From Cerioporus squamosus (taxonomy: Eukaryota; Basidiomycota; Agaricomycetes; Polyporales; Polyporaceae): a DNA stretch of 64,000 nucleotides. The DNA lies in contig JABYQS010000071.1 in NCBI GenBank assembly GCA_022592435.1, positions 62,001-126,000 of the forward strand, written 5' to 3'. How positions within the stretch are numbered: position 1 is the stretch's first letter; each line of letters starts with the position of its first letter. A program made the position numbers and the translations under genes. Below the pieces are notes generated by a model. The model was not told where the DNA came from, did not search any database, and saw nothing but the letters and a program-made list of their open reading frames with translations. Below, in pieces: positions 22,401-32,172 of this stretch.

Positions 22401-25261
22401 TTACCTGCACTGCAACTGTGCAAACGCTCAGTCCTATTAGGTGGTCAAGATCTGTGCACGTCCGTCTCTCTTTAGCGGCTCCTTGTCCTCAGACTCGAGC
22501 TTTGCTGGCCGAGCTCATAAACGAGCTTAAGGAGCTTCTGGTCCTGTTTCCTAAGTGGCTCCATGTTCGGCTTCTCGTGCGAATGCTCTGCTGCAACGTC
22601 TGGCCGTTCTCCGGGAGCTCGAGCATTTTAACAAGCGAGGACTTGTGTGGGTCTCCTACTATCTCCGTGTCGGCCATGTCGCCTTCCAGGATGACCGCGA
22701 AGAGCTCGAGCGGTCACGTTTCCTCCTGCGGGAGCTGGACTCGGGACCAGACGCGTACGCGGGCGGGGAAGCAACGCGGGTGTCAAAACGTGAGGAGCTC
22801 GGGTCGATGGATTGGGAGTTGCGTGAAGCGATGAGACTGCAAGGGAAAACTCCCCGGAGAGCTTGTGCGTCTCAGGTGGAGAGTGCGTCTGGGAGCGAAC
22901 CGCAGAGCGTACGTCGGGACGTCCTCGCCAGTGCTGTCACCTGTGCGCTCCGGGTGCCTGCCTCACTGGCGGGATTTTGCGACTTTCGTCGATCTTCAGA
23001 GGCTCCGTCGCGTCTCCTGTCCTCCTCCGGACACACCACCCTTCCGTTGGGCTTACAGGCGAAATGCACGTCCTCACTCAGCGGCCACAAAGACGTACAA
23101 TTCGACTTGGGTTGGCAATTGTCTGGTACTCATGACCGGGTTGTCCGGCTTGAGCACGCTGCAGTACTATTGGTCCCATGTTGTTGCGCTGTGATGCAGT
23201 GTCCAGGTGAGTGCGTGTTGACAAACATGACGGGAAGGGGGTTTACGGACCAATGATTTGATTCGGCAGCTGATGCTCTCAGGCTGTCCTAGTGCTCCTT
23301 CTCCGTCTTATGGCTGAGCTCGTGTTTGGCGCTGTAGAGTACGGTATAGTTCACGTCTGAAGAGAAGGGTAACGTGAAGGACTCGGGGCCGCGCGACGTC
23401 ATGCTTCCAAAAAAGGTAAGTCGGAGGCGAGTGCTCAGCGCTCAGCGCTCAGTACGCAGTGCTCACACCTCGAGCTCCTCCCCCATAAGTACCATAGGCC
23501 AGCTGTGAAATGCTTGCGAGCGCCACCCTACCCATCAAGCTGAGAAACCCCAGCTGAAGTCCTCTTGGCGGGCCAGCAAATGTAAGTACTCGCTCGTGGT
23601 CCTCTCAAGATGGCGTTCTGCGTAGTACCTCCGAGAGGGACTCGGAATCACTTAGACTATGAGAAGCCCCAAGTCGCGCGTCGTCTCACCCTTGCGTTGG
23701 AGCCCGGGTCCGACTAGTAGGGCGGTGAAAAGATTGGGACCGCAATGTGTGATTATCTGCTTCCCAGTGACGGCAGACGTCGACCCCGTCCTCCGAGTTC
23801 AAGCAACGGAACACGCGGCCACCCCCTCTCTACGGTGCAGGCGATCGATCTCTATCTTAACACTTGCCTGAGCTATCTGCATCTGCCAATCCACTTCCAT
23901 TGCCTTCGGCCACGCCAGAGCCTACGACCCATTCCTACGGCCCGCGCGGGGGAGTCTCGATTTATAGGCGCGGCTTTCGAAGTACCACCGTCGTCGCTAC
24001 TGAGTCCCCTCCCTCGGGATAACTGTCACGTCATCGTGCGGCGTCCAAATACATACCATGCAAGAGGTATGTCTCTTTGCCGCGGACTTCACATACACAT
24101 GAAGCTGACTGGTGTATTCACCCGCCACGCGTACATTACCCGCCTCAGTCCGTCTTCCCGAGGCTCAGGTTTCCTCCCGCCCCGCCTGCACGAGGCTCTC
24201 ACCCTACCTCGAGGGAAGTCTTCCCACACGGACAGGTCACAGTTAGACACATCTGCTTACTCGAGCGTGCTCTGGAGCTAAGTATACCCACTCGTCACGA
24301 CACTGCTTGCCGAGCTTCACCCAAGCTCACGGAGGTATCTGGTCGTATATGTACACGTCAAGGCACAAGCCTGTCCACGACAAAGGCGACCCGTTGCGCG
24401 TTGAAGAGGAGAAGCCTAGGTTTGCGTAACCTCTCATCTTTCTTACACCACGCACATAGCTGGAAGCGCATATTGAAAACCCCTGAGTACGCCCAGAGTA
24501 ACGCTCTCAAAACTCTGCTCCGCCGCTAAGTCGACCATGCCCATGCCCACACTTCCGCCTATTCTCATCCCATCGCTTTGCAAGCTACATGCAGCTCCCA
24601 TGGAGATCGTTCGATCCAAATCAATGGTCTTTCGCACTGGTCCTGCCGCGCGGCACCGAGTCCTCCTGCATGTCGGAGGGTCTCGTACGCGCAGTCGTCA
24701 CCTTGAAAGTATACACCCCGGGCTGGGATCCGGGGGTCCGACGCTGCGCCAGGTAGTCGAATGCGACGAGCGCACACAAGGTGAGGACCTGCGTGCCTGC
24801 GGTCGACAGTGAGAACGTCGAGGTCTCTGGCGCCCTTCTGCGGGATAATCATGGGAATCCGCGCCGCCGCCTGTTAAGATAGGTTTTCTCTCGCGATCGT
24901 GTCCCACATGTCCTCTTCAATGCAGATCTGTCCTCGCGCTGTGTGTCCGCGAATCTTATTGAGCCGGGGGTTCGCATCACAAACATGCCTGAGCCTCAGC
25001 TCCGCATCTCGCTCGGGATAAACACGCCGCTCGTCGACTACCACATCATTATCCTTACAGAGTACAGATCGCGCAAGCGCATCTCCAATCGCGACCACAC
25101 AGCTGATACCGTTCCTGATCCTCGCATGTCCTCCTGCATATATACCCAGCGAACCGTCTTGTTGCGATCACATTAGCCCACATCCGCGCACGAGCTGCGT
25201 GCAACCGCCCCGAGTCAGTCAGTCAAATGCCGGACGCTAGTGAACTCAAATATTCACCTGT
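22401..25261. other. Unassigned region, possible small helical genes
   Basis: Plus strand 22440-22870 carries helical segments (LAELINELKELL; LQRLAVLRELEHFNKRG; REELERSRFLLRELDSG) that may be one small coiled-coil gene once spliced. A CTCAGCG short tandem repeat lies near 23438-23452. Plus 23745-24529 is open in overlapping frames without a domain. Minus 24443-25098 contains plausible exons (VCDANPRLNKIRGHTARGQI; EEDMWDTIARENLS). I cannot assign any of them. Confidence 0.25.
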
Positions 25262-25845
25262 CTAGTGGGTGCCCTCACGCGCCGCACTCCACTGGACCTG
25301 CCGGAAAACCTTATAGATCGCAGACTGCTCAGCACGGCAGCGGCAAATCTTAGCCCTGATCTCCTGCAGATCGCGGGCGAACTGCTGGCAGATCTGCTGG
25401 AGGGCGAGACGGTTCGATTCGAAGTGTTCAGCGATCTCCTGGATTTCTTTCTGGTGTTCCTCGTACTCTTCCTGCACTTGCAAGTTTTCTTATTGCATAA
25501 ACGAGATCGTCAGTAGTCTCCTAAGCACCTGAAGCAGTACTAGTGATCGAGACTCACGGAAGTAGATGGTGGCAGGAGGAAGCAACTGCACGGCACCAGG
25601 GGTGCCTATAGGACTGGGAGTAGGGGTGGCGGACACGCTGCCACCGGCATCCTCCTGCCGTCCAGCCGGTAGCGCTTGTTCAGCCAGCCTGCACAATACA
25701 AGCAGTTAGTCGGTCTCTACGTTCCCGGTGGATACGCATACCTATAGCTGTCCTGGCTATCACTTCGCCCGGGCCCTCGAGTAAAACTCCCTCGCTCTTC
25801 ATCGAGGCCGCTTTGCACGAAGAGGCGTCTGCCTGAGTATGCCAT
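25262..25845 (-). CDS. Small coiled-coil protein, three exons
   Basis: Starts MAYSGRRLFVQSGLDEERG at 25845, in a CCATGG context. An intron near 25690-25743 joins DSY to RLAEQALPAGRQEDAGG. A Pro/Thr linker (SATPTPSPIGTPGAV) and an intron of about 70 nt ending near 25489 lead to a long, highly charged coiled coil (QVQEEYEEHQKEIQEIAEHF, then RLALQQICQQFARDLQEI) that includes CRCR. It ends SAAREGTH with TAG at 25262-25264. Joined length is about 150 aa. The function is unknown. Small coiled-coil proteins of this type are scattered through this window, which may point to one loose family or to retroelement Gag remnants. Confidence 0.55.
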
Positions 25846-26534
25846 GGAGCCAAGGTAGGCGGACGTAGCACGTATGAGAAGGGAGAGGGGGCTTGAGCGA
25901 TTGCAGCTTTTGACGCGCCCTTAAGTACCGAACCCTAGTGCCATGTCTTCGCCAGTGGTTCAAAGCTGCAAGTGCAAAGTGCCATTCACGGCAGGAGTTG
26001 GTGACAAGAGCAGCGCGTTCTATCTTCACACGAACTGCCTTTTCCCGCTTGCGGTGTCCCTATAGATTCCGGCGACCGCCGACTTCGACTTGCCCTGTAT
26101 AGCATGTCGACCTTCGACTTGCTTACCTCGATCTCCTTTCTTCCCCGGCTAGCTCGAGCATGGCGAACCGCGGCCGGCTTTCGTCCGGCCATCCTCTCTT
26201 CCACCTGCCGTCAATGGCAATTCGATCCGTTCTTCACAGCGAGCCTATAGCTTCCCGAGCTCCGTGGAAGGCCGCTCTACATCGTCAAGTTCTGCCACAA
26301 CTGCGAAGTTGCTATTGGAGCCGCGCATCCCACTCTAAGTACTCTCTGGAAGGGCTCCACGTGCACCCTCCCAATCTGCCCGTAGCGGACGTGTCCTGTA
26401 GCTCAAGACGACCTCGTGCGCTTGTCGAGAGCCGATTCCCTATCTGGCATTTCGAAGACATAGGTTTGTATTAAGTCTGCGTGCTCAAAGTGGCGCTAGC
26501 TAAGCTTCGGTGTTGAACTCTAGATCTTGTAGGC
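25846..26534. other. Mostly non-coding, contains an old repeat relic
   Basis: Besides the diverged A/B/C-family fragment at about 26075-26240, I see no gene. An open plus-strand stretch at 26160-26474 overlaps the relic and is likely fortuitous. Confidence 0.35.
26075..26240 (+). repeat. Diverged partial copy of the A/B/C repeat family
   Basis: The order of short matches follows copies A and B: GACTTCGACTTGCCC (compare ACTTCGACCTGCCCC near 7678), CATGTCG, CGACTTGCTTACCTCG (compare CGACTTGCTAACCTCGG), CTCCTTTCTTC, and then CCTGCCGTCAATGGCA (compare CCTGCCATCTATGGCA). The match is collinear but far from identical, so this is an older copy than A, B or C. Confidence 0.55.
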
Positions 26535-27041
26535 ATGCCATCCTCGAGGGGCATCTCAGCCTCGCATCAGTCGAGTGGACATTCGAGAATCACTGCGGTA
26601 TGTGTAGGGAAACACGACTGATATATGCTGTACTAATCGCACCATTGCGACCAGTGTCCGTTGATCCCTATACGTGCACGTCTGTACGGACAACGCAGCC
26701 TCCGTGCAAGGATTGTGGAGGTTCCTACCAGGGCGTACTCAAGAATCCGCGACGCCGAGCCGCCAGACTTTCCGCACGTGGAGGAGTTCTTAGGAACGCG
26801 TCTGTATATCCATGACTGTTTGGTGATAGTGGCGGATTCTTCCTCTAGGCGGCACTACTTCAAGATCTTCTTTACCCGGCATATCTACCAGCCCCCTAAT
26901 CACACGCTGCTCTCTCTGCATCCCCGTGTGCAGTGGCATGGTGAGATGCTCGTGATGAGGGTCTCCGCCGCGGACACGAGACGCGTCATTCATTCACGTA
27001 GTGGCGATGCCGCCCTGGCCGCACAAGCGATACTTCGGTGA
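26535..27041 (+). CDS. Conserved Agaricomycete hypothetical protein, 149 aa
   Basis: Exons 26535-26597 and 26655-27041 give exactly 150 codons with TGA at 27039-27041. The core reads FPHVEEFLGTRLYIHDCLVI, then RRHYFKIFFTRHIYQPPNHT, VQWHGEMLVMRVSAADTRRV and SGDAALAAQAIL. I recall a similar core (YKIFFTRH...PPN...WHGE-VMR) in many basidiomycete hypothetical proteins; its function is not known to me. The alternating hydrophobic pattern suggests a beta-rich fold. The gene is intact. An alternative splice after 27039 to about 27092 would add a short tail. Confidence 0.6.
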
Positions 27042-27486
27042 GTTCTGTCTTCTTCTCGAGTACTGAGTTACAGATAAACACTCTGCCGTCAGATTATCGC
27101 AAGCGGTAGAGTGTAGATCCCACATTCCAACTCATGTTTGCTAGCACGATGAATATATAGGGCTACCGATCCCCTCGAATTGGGGTTAATCTCGTCGTCC
27201 GAGTCTGAGGTTCATCTCGCTATATATACCGTGAATTTGATGCTTAGCCTATGGAGTGCATGTCAATTATCCAGCTTCCATCTGTGGATGGACGAGAGCT
27301 GCATTAGCCTCGAGACAAGGCGGAAGTTGCACGGACGAAGGGCTACGTAAGGTATTCGGACTTGTTAGTTGAAGGCAAGCTCATGCCTTACGAAGAAACT
27401 CGCGGCTAGGAAGCATTCCTTCCGAATGCGATAGGTCGCTGACCATACTTGTCGAAGTGGAAGCGTATAAATACTGGAGTCAGGGT

Positions 27487-28368
27487 ATGACGCAACTGCG
27501 GACTCCGCTGAGCATGCCTTCGTTACCAGGTTCAACATATGGCCTCGGGGCTCTATCTGACGCAGGAGATATCCACCACGAAGCAATGAACACAAGCCCT
27601 CCGCAAGTGAGAACTTCAGCGAGTCGGCATTCCCACTATTACTTCGAGGATGGAAATCTGTACATCATGGTGAGCGAATCGTGCACCCATCAATACATAT
27701 GATACTCACTTGTCGCGATCACTTCTAGGCAGACAATGTACTGTTCAATGTCCACCGTTCCGTATTCCTGGCGACTGCAAGGTTGTTTCATGAACATGTC
27801 CCCACATGGATGGGACGATCGGAGCACCAACCATTGCACCTACGGAACGTGACCTCAGGGCAATTCTGCAAATTCCTGTCCTTGATCTACCCTCTGTGAG
27901 ACTAACTTTATGCTGGCATCGCATGGCTGATGTGCTCACAGTTATGACAGGAGCATTGATGAGCCCTTCTCCGCGGAGGACTGGATATCAGTGCTCGAGC
28001 AGAGCCAAAAATGGGGATGCTCGCATATACGCGCTGTTGCAATAGCGGAATTGCAGGCAAGTGACATGGATGACGCCCTGAGGATCGCAACTTGGACAAG
28101 GTTCGGGCTGGACGAGTCTCAGATAGCACGATGTTATCATACTTTCGGGACGAGGACTCAACCGATCTCCGTCGCGGAAGCAGAGCTCATGGGCCTCGGT
28201 ATGGCTATGCGCTTGTCAGCCCTAAGAGATAGCGTACACCAAGGAGTGCTCCTGTACATACAAGAGGACGCAAACGGGGAGCATGCAGGGCAAGCGATGG
28301 GGCTGCAGGTGGATCGAGTTCGAGATTTGGTCTGCAGGGGGTTACTGGCCGAGTTCATGCGGGCATAG
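27487..28368 (+). CDS. BTB/POZ domain protein, 255 aa
   Basis: Exons 27487-27669, 27729-27895 and 27951-28368 join in frame to 256 codons including TAG. The BTB domain begins HSHYYFEDGNLYIMADNVLF and NVHRSVFLATARLFHEHV, the standard start where the ligand-binding groove forms. It continues through LRNVTSGQFCKFLSLIYPL. A helical back half follows (DEPFSAEDWISVLEQSQKWG, IRAVAIAELQASDMDDALRI). This is the common single-domain basidiomycete BTB layout of about 250-350 aa. In other systems BTB domains dimerise or recruit Cullin-3. No kelch, MATH or zinc-finger module is present, so the partner is unknown. The first ATG at 27487 is favoured; one at 27514 is also in frame. The gene appears intact. 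Confidence 0.85.
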
Positions 28369-29151
28369 AGTAAATCCCGAAAGGTGCCCATGTGACATGT
28401 AGACCACAGGGCCGTGCCGTAGGAGACAAGCGTCGTTCAGGTTTTGTACTCGTTCCAAAGCACAATTTGGTGCTCTGCGATCTTGCTATGTATCTTCACG
28501 CTCAAACTGTTCCTCGGTACGCCCGAGCGGCCAATCTCATTCACGAGAATATGGAACTAAGTAAGTCGCCCTGCCGTTCCTGAAACAACACCTGTGAGAC
28601 ATATGCCGAGGCGACACGGTGCCCTGCTCGGCTGCGTAGAGCCGTTGAGCTCCCAGAGCTGGCTCTACTTATAAGTTACTCGCGGGCCGAGCTGAGCTAT
28701 CGCAACACTTCAAGCTTTGAGCTTTCCAAGCCGGAATACTCCGACCACTATTCGGCGCCTGCAGGGTGGTTGATGTTGGTGGCTTGTGTACTACTAGCGT
28801 GTCCCCAGATATTGAACAAGCGCCCAGCGACCCCAGATGTTGCACAAACGCCTTTAGGCCTCTTGTTTCTCAACAGTATAATGCACAAGATATATCGTCA
28901 TAAAGCGCAATGTCTCAAGAGCATGATGCAAAAAGAATGGGCAAGATAGACCCACTCATAGGAAAGTTATGAACGCATCTTTGTGCCGCTTGCACCTCCT
29001 GGGACAGGAAGTGGGCTCATCCCGGGTGCTGCAGTGGCTCCGGGGATGCCGGCTTCCAGGACACTTATACAGCACTGTATTGCTATAAGTTGTGCATTTT
29101 TCCGGGGTTGTACGTGCCGTAGGGGATGTGGGATTGAGGGAAGGATGTGAG
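28369..29151. other. No clear gene
   Basis: A weak open stretch on the plus strand at 28392-28583. A GC-rich segment near 28617-28700 with CTCGG/CCGAG runs is faintly like the hAT-type MITE arms but too short to call. The 8-bp target duplicate GATGTGAG occupies 29144-29151. Confidence 0.35.
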
Positions 29152-29757
29152 TAGTGACTTGCAAGTCCCGGCTCGGCCTGAAGCCCGGGGCTTTGGCCCG
29201 GCTTCAGACGGCCGGGGCTTGGTCGAACCTCAAGCCGGGCCCCCAGGACGGCTCAGGCCAAGCCCGGGGCTTGGCCCGGCCTGAGCCGCGGCTTCTGTTG
29301 AGTGAGAAGTCACCTGAGAAACTGCGAACTGGGGAGCTTCGGAGGGTTCTGCAGATGGTTATACAGGTCTTCTGAGGTGAGATCTATGTTACTCACTGTG
29401 CGGAGGAGCCCTAGGATGATATGAGCGATCAGACATATGAGTCTGAGTGGAAAGGCAAGTCCTGTGACCTGTTGAGAGCGGCGAGGAGCAGCGTAACTGG
29501 AAGATATAAGTGGTTAGTCCTTGAATGCTGGGTATTTTATCACTTCTGACGCACCTTGACAGCCAAAGTAAGACCTGCATGGCATGGATGAGCAGCACGT
29601 CTAAGCCCCGGCCTGACGGCTTGGCTCGGGCTTCACATATCCTCGAGCCGAGCCGTCAGGCCGTCCAAAGCCCTATCCAAAGCCCGGCTCGTCCCGGCCT
29701 GCACCAGGGCTCGGCCTCACGGCTTGACGGCCTGAGGCCGGGACTTGCAAGTCACTA
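29152..29757. mobile_element. Non-autonomous hAT-type element (MITE), 606 bp
   Basis: Terminal inverted repeats begin TAGTGACTTGCAAGTCCCGG at 29152 and end with its complement at 29757. The element is flanked by perfect 8-bp direct repeats GATGTGAG (29144-29151 and 29758-29765). An 8-bp duplication and a TAGTG terminus are typical of hAT transposons. The arms are GC-rich and rich in GGCTTGG/CCGAGCC runs that can fold on themselves. No transposase ORF is present, so movement would need a hAT enzyme from elsewhere. A diverged copy lies at about 36828-37157. Confidence 0.85.
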
Positions 29758-30265
29758 GATGTGAGGCGTGACAAGAGCCACACCCGAGTGCATCGGAGTT
29801 CGAAACTGACAGTGGTCCACACGTCTCAATCGGGCAGTTGGTGAGCGGAGTTTGAGCACGGCATCAGTCGGCTCAGTGACTCTGCGTGACATCCGCTGGG
29901 CGGCTGTGTGCAAGTACTGGGGTCAAACGACTGTTCCCCAGATCCTTGCTGTTCCTCTCATCCGTTCACCACCAATTTTATACAAGGGTACGTGACAGTA
30001 TCGCAAACCTACCTGTGAAATTGGAAGGTAATCGGAGGAAAGGGGACTGAGATATCGCGAGACCCAGTTTGGCTGTTCAAGATCTGGGGACACGCTAGTA
30101 TACAGTCCCTGCAGTTAGAGTTTCGGCTCCCTCGGACGTACCCAACCATGACGTGTGACACATCGCGTCCAAGCTTGAGCGCGTTACTAATACCGACCCT
30201 TCTTTTGCCGCCGAACACAAAGCTCAGTTCCCACCAGCTCGTTCAGCACCCTGTTGCTCGTCCTT
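29758..30265. other. No gene seen
   Basis: Begins with the second target duplicate of the hAT-type element. No ORF with support. A minus-strand stretch at 30009-30218 is open but featureless. Confidence 0.35.
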
Positions 30266-31650
30266 CATCAGCAAAAACCCAAAACAATCGCCAGCGCATG
30301 GAAGCGCCAGCGAGCAGCGCAATTGCTTGCAATTGGCCTCTCCAATTGCTGGCGCATACTGTAGAGTTTCGACCGATGCGGCGCGTCACAGGTCACAGGG
30401 ACCTCCGCCGCACCGCATCGTGCTGTAGGTCACAGGTCACGGCCCCTTTGGGGCCCCCATTTTCGCATTTTGGCTCGGTTTTCGGGCATTTAGCAGGCCA
30501 AATCAGGCAAATTTTGGGCACCTCCACTCCGCTCCGGTGACTGCGGGTGGTTACAGGTCACACCCCGCTGGGGCCTGCACCGCATCGGTCAAAACTCTAC
30601 AGTATGTTGACTAACAGCCACTTTGCACACCCTGTGATTTCCCTGCGGGGCAATCGCAATCGCCACACGCATGTTGCCTTTGCGAGCAATTTCGGCTCTC
30701 GTGCGTGAATGGGACGATTCGCAAGCATGTCGGGAACCGCCATGTTCGAGAGAACGAGACCACAGCCCTCAAACACTTCATGGGAGAGGGTTCCCAAGGG
30801 TTCACGCAGCGGCAAGGTGCAGCAGACTTCTAATATGACTGAGGTACAGCTGGACTCAGGCTATAAGCCACAATGACATGCAATATCCAAATGGGTAGCC
30901 GGGGGGCAGGAAAGCACACAGTCACCGGCATTTGACATCAAGGGGTCCAGAAGGACAGAGGGAGGCTTCGCAAAGGGCGGAAGTCAGACACTTGCTGTCC
31001 TCCGGACAATCTCCAGATTGAGCTACAAAGTCGCTGTGGATGTGCCTGTCAGCATATCAGGATGCATATACTCACTTTGTATTGCGTGCATGTTCATCGG
31101 AACATTGATATCTGATACAAAAGTAAGCGATGCGCAGAGTGACTGCACTTACCTTACGAGAGACACTCAGATGCAGAGTCACCTATCCTGGGACACAAAG
31201 ACTTACCTCGACTAGAATGACACTCAAGAATTATGCCAGGAACACATGTATCCGAGAAACGGACTACTTACCTTGCGCACACGGTCACCGTCCCACCAGA
31301 GGTGGACTTCAGATGAAGAAGCAATGGCCAGGGGAGACCTGGACTAATGGAGGAGGATCGTGGCGGAGGCAAGTGGTGATGGGGAGGAGATGAAGGGCAT
31401 TGAGGAGAAGACTTGGGTGGGTGGGGGTTCTTATACCAGCCCACAGAAGGTTTGAGATGTCTCTGGCTGGAAGGGACCGTGCCCTTTGCCCAGATGTGGA
31501 CCGATCACGACAAGTGTATGTGAGATGTCGAAGGCTTGCAGCTGCTTGCAATCCGCCTCTGGGATTGTGGTGAGATTGCAAGTGCATGCAAGCGCCCACC
31601 CGATTGCCATGTGCACAATCCAGTCCGAGTGTTTTGGGTTTTCGCTGATG
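30266..31650. repeat. Inverted repeat pair bounding 1.4 kb, possible old element
   Basis: The 25-bp sequence at 30266-30290 (CATCAGCAAAAACCC followed by AAAACAATCG) recurs as its complement at 31626-31650 with two mismatches. Both ends also neighbour CAATTGC/GCAATCG-rich sequence. The interval holds the 244-bp MITE and no convincing ORF. No target duplication is obvious, so this may be a decayed TIR element or chance. Confidence 0.4.
30359..30602. mobile_element. TA-flanked MITE, 244 bp, Tc1/mariner-like
   Basis: The ends match as inverted repeats: CTGTAGAGTTTCGACCGATG at 30359 and the complement of CTGTAGAGTTTTGACCGATG ending at 30602. TA dinucleotides flank both sides (30357-30358 and 30603-30604). 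The inside carries repeated CAGGTCAC words and is non-coding. The TIR and the TA duplication suit a Tc1/mariner-type non-autonomous element. Because the flanking bases extend the palindrome (CATA...TATG), the exact boundary is uncertain by one to three bases. Confidence 0.7.
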
Positions 31651-31772
31651 TTAGGCTATCTCCTCCGTGTACCACACCATTATCAGGATTCTGCATCCCT
31701 CTTGGAGCTCGATGTCGATGAATCCTTGATGCTCGGCTACCAAGCAAAGTGCCAAATGTGGTAGCAAGAAAC
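30603..31772. other. No gene seen
   Basis: Non-coding between the small MITE and the first copia element. It includes the right arm of the inverted repeat at 31626-31650, and GAAAC at 31768-31772, the left target duplicate of the copia element. Open stretches at 31018-31393 have no recognisable product. Confidence 0.35.
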
Positions 31773-32073
31773 TGTTGTGAGTAGTGCGGCAGCGTCTAGA
31801 AGATGAGTATACTCAGTCTGTGCACGCAGTAGTGTGAACAGGTCAATGTATTACCTAGAAGACGAGAATACTAGTACGAAGTCAGTACATGTCTCTAGGA
31901 TAGGGATGAAACAAGCCTCACCTCAGTCTGTGCACGCAGTAGTGTGAACAGCTGAGGAGAGCGTAGCGAAAAACATTCAAGGGTGTACGGTACACGATTA
32001 TGTAAGCTAAGCTAGTGCTAACGAACATCTACAGTAAGTCGATGTCCAATGACTCTCTACTCTACTTTCAACA
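31773..32073 (-). repeat. Copia 1 3' LTR, 301 bp
   Basis: Begins TGTTGTGAGTAG and ends TTCAACA. A 30-bp sequence occurs twice inside it, at 31812-31841 and 31922-31951. The 5' LTR has only one copy and is 111 bp shorter, as expected if recombination between the two direct repeats removed, or duplicated, about 110 bp in one LTR. Confidence 0.9.
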
Positions 32074-32172
32074 CGCCCACTCAGCGGAGCATCGTACTAC
32101 TGATGTAAGTGAGAGAACTTGAAGATGAACAGAAAAGCGAACGTGTAATCAAGAACACAAAAGAGGTACAAA

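Noticed and set aside
30200..31660. Helitron
   Set aside because: No convincing 5' TC and 3' CTRR ends with a hairpin, and the two ends are inverted repeats, which Helitrons lack.
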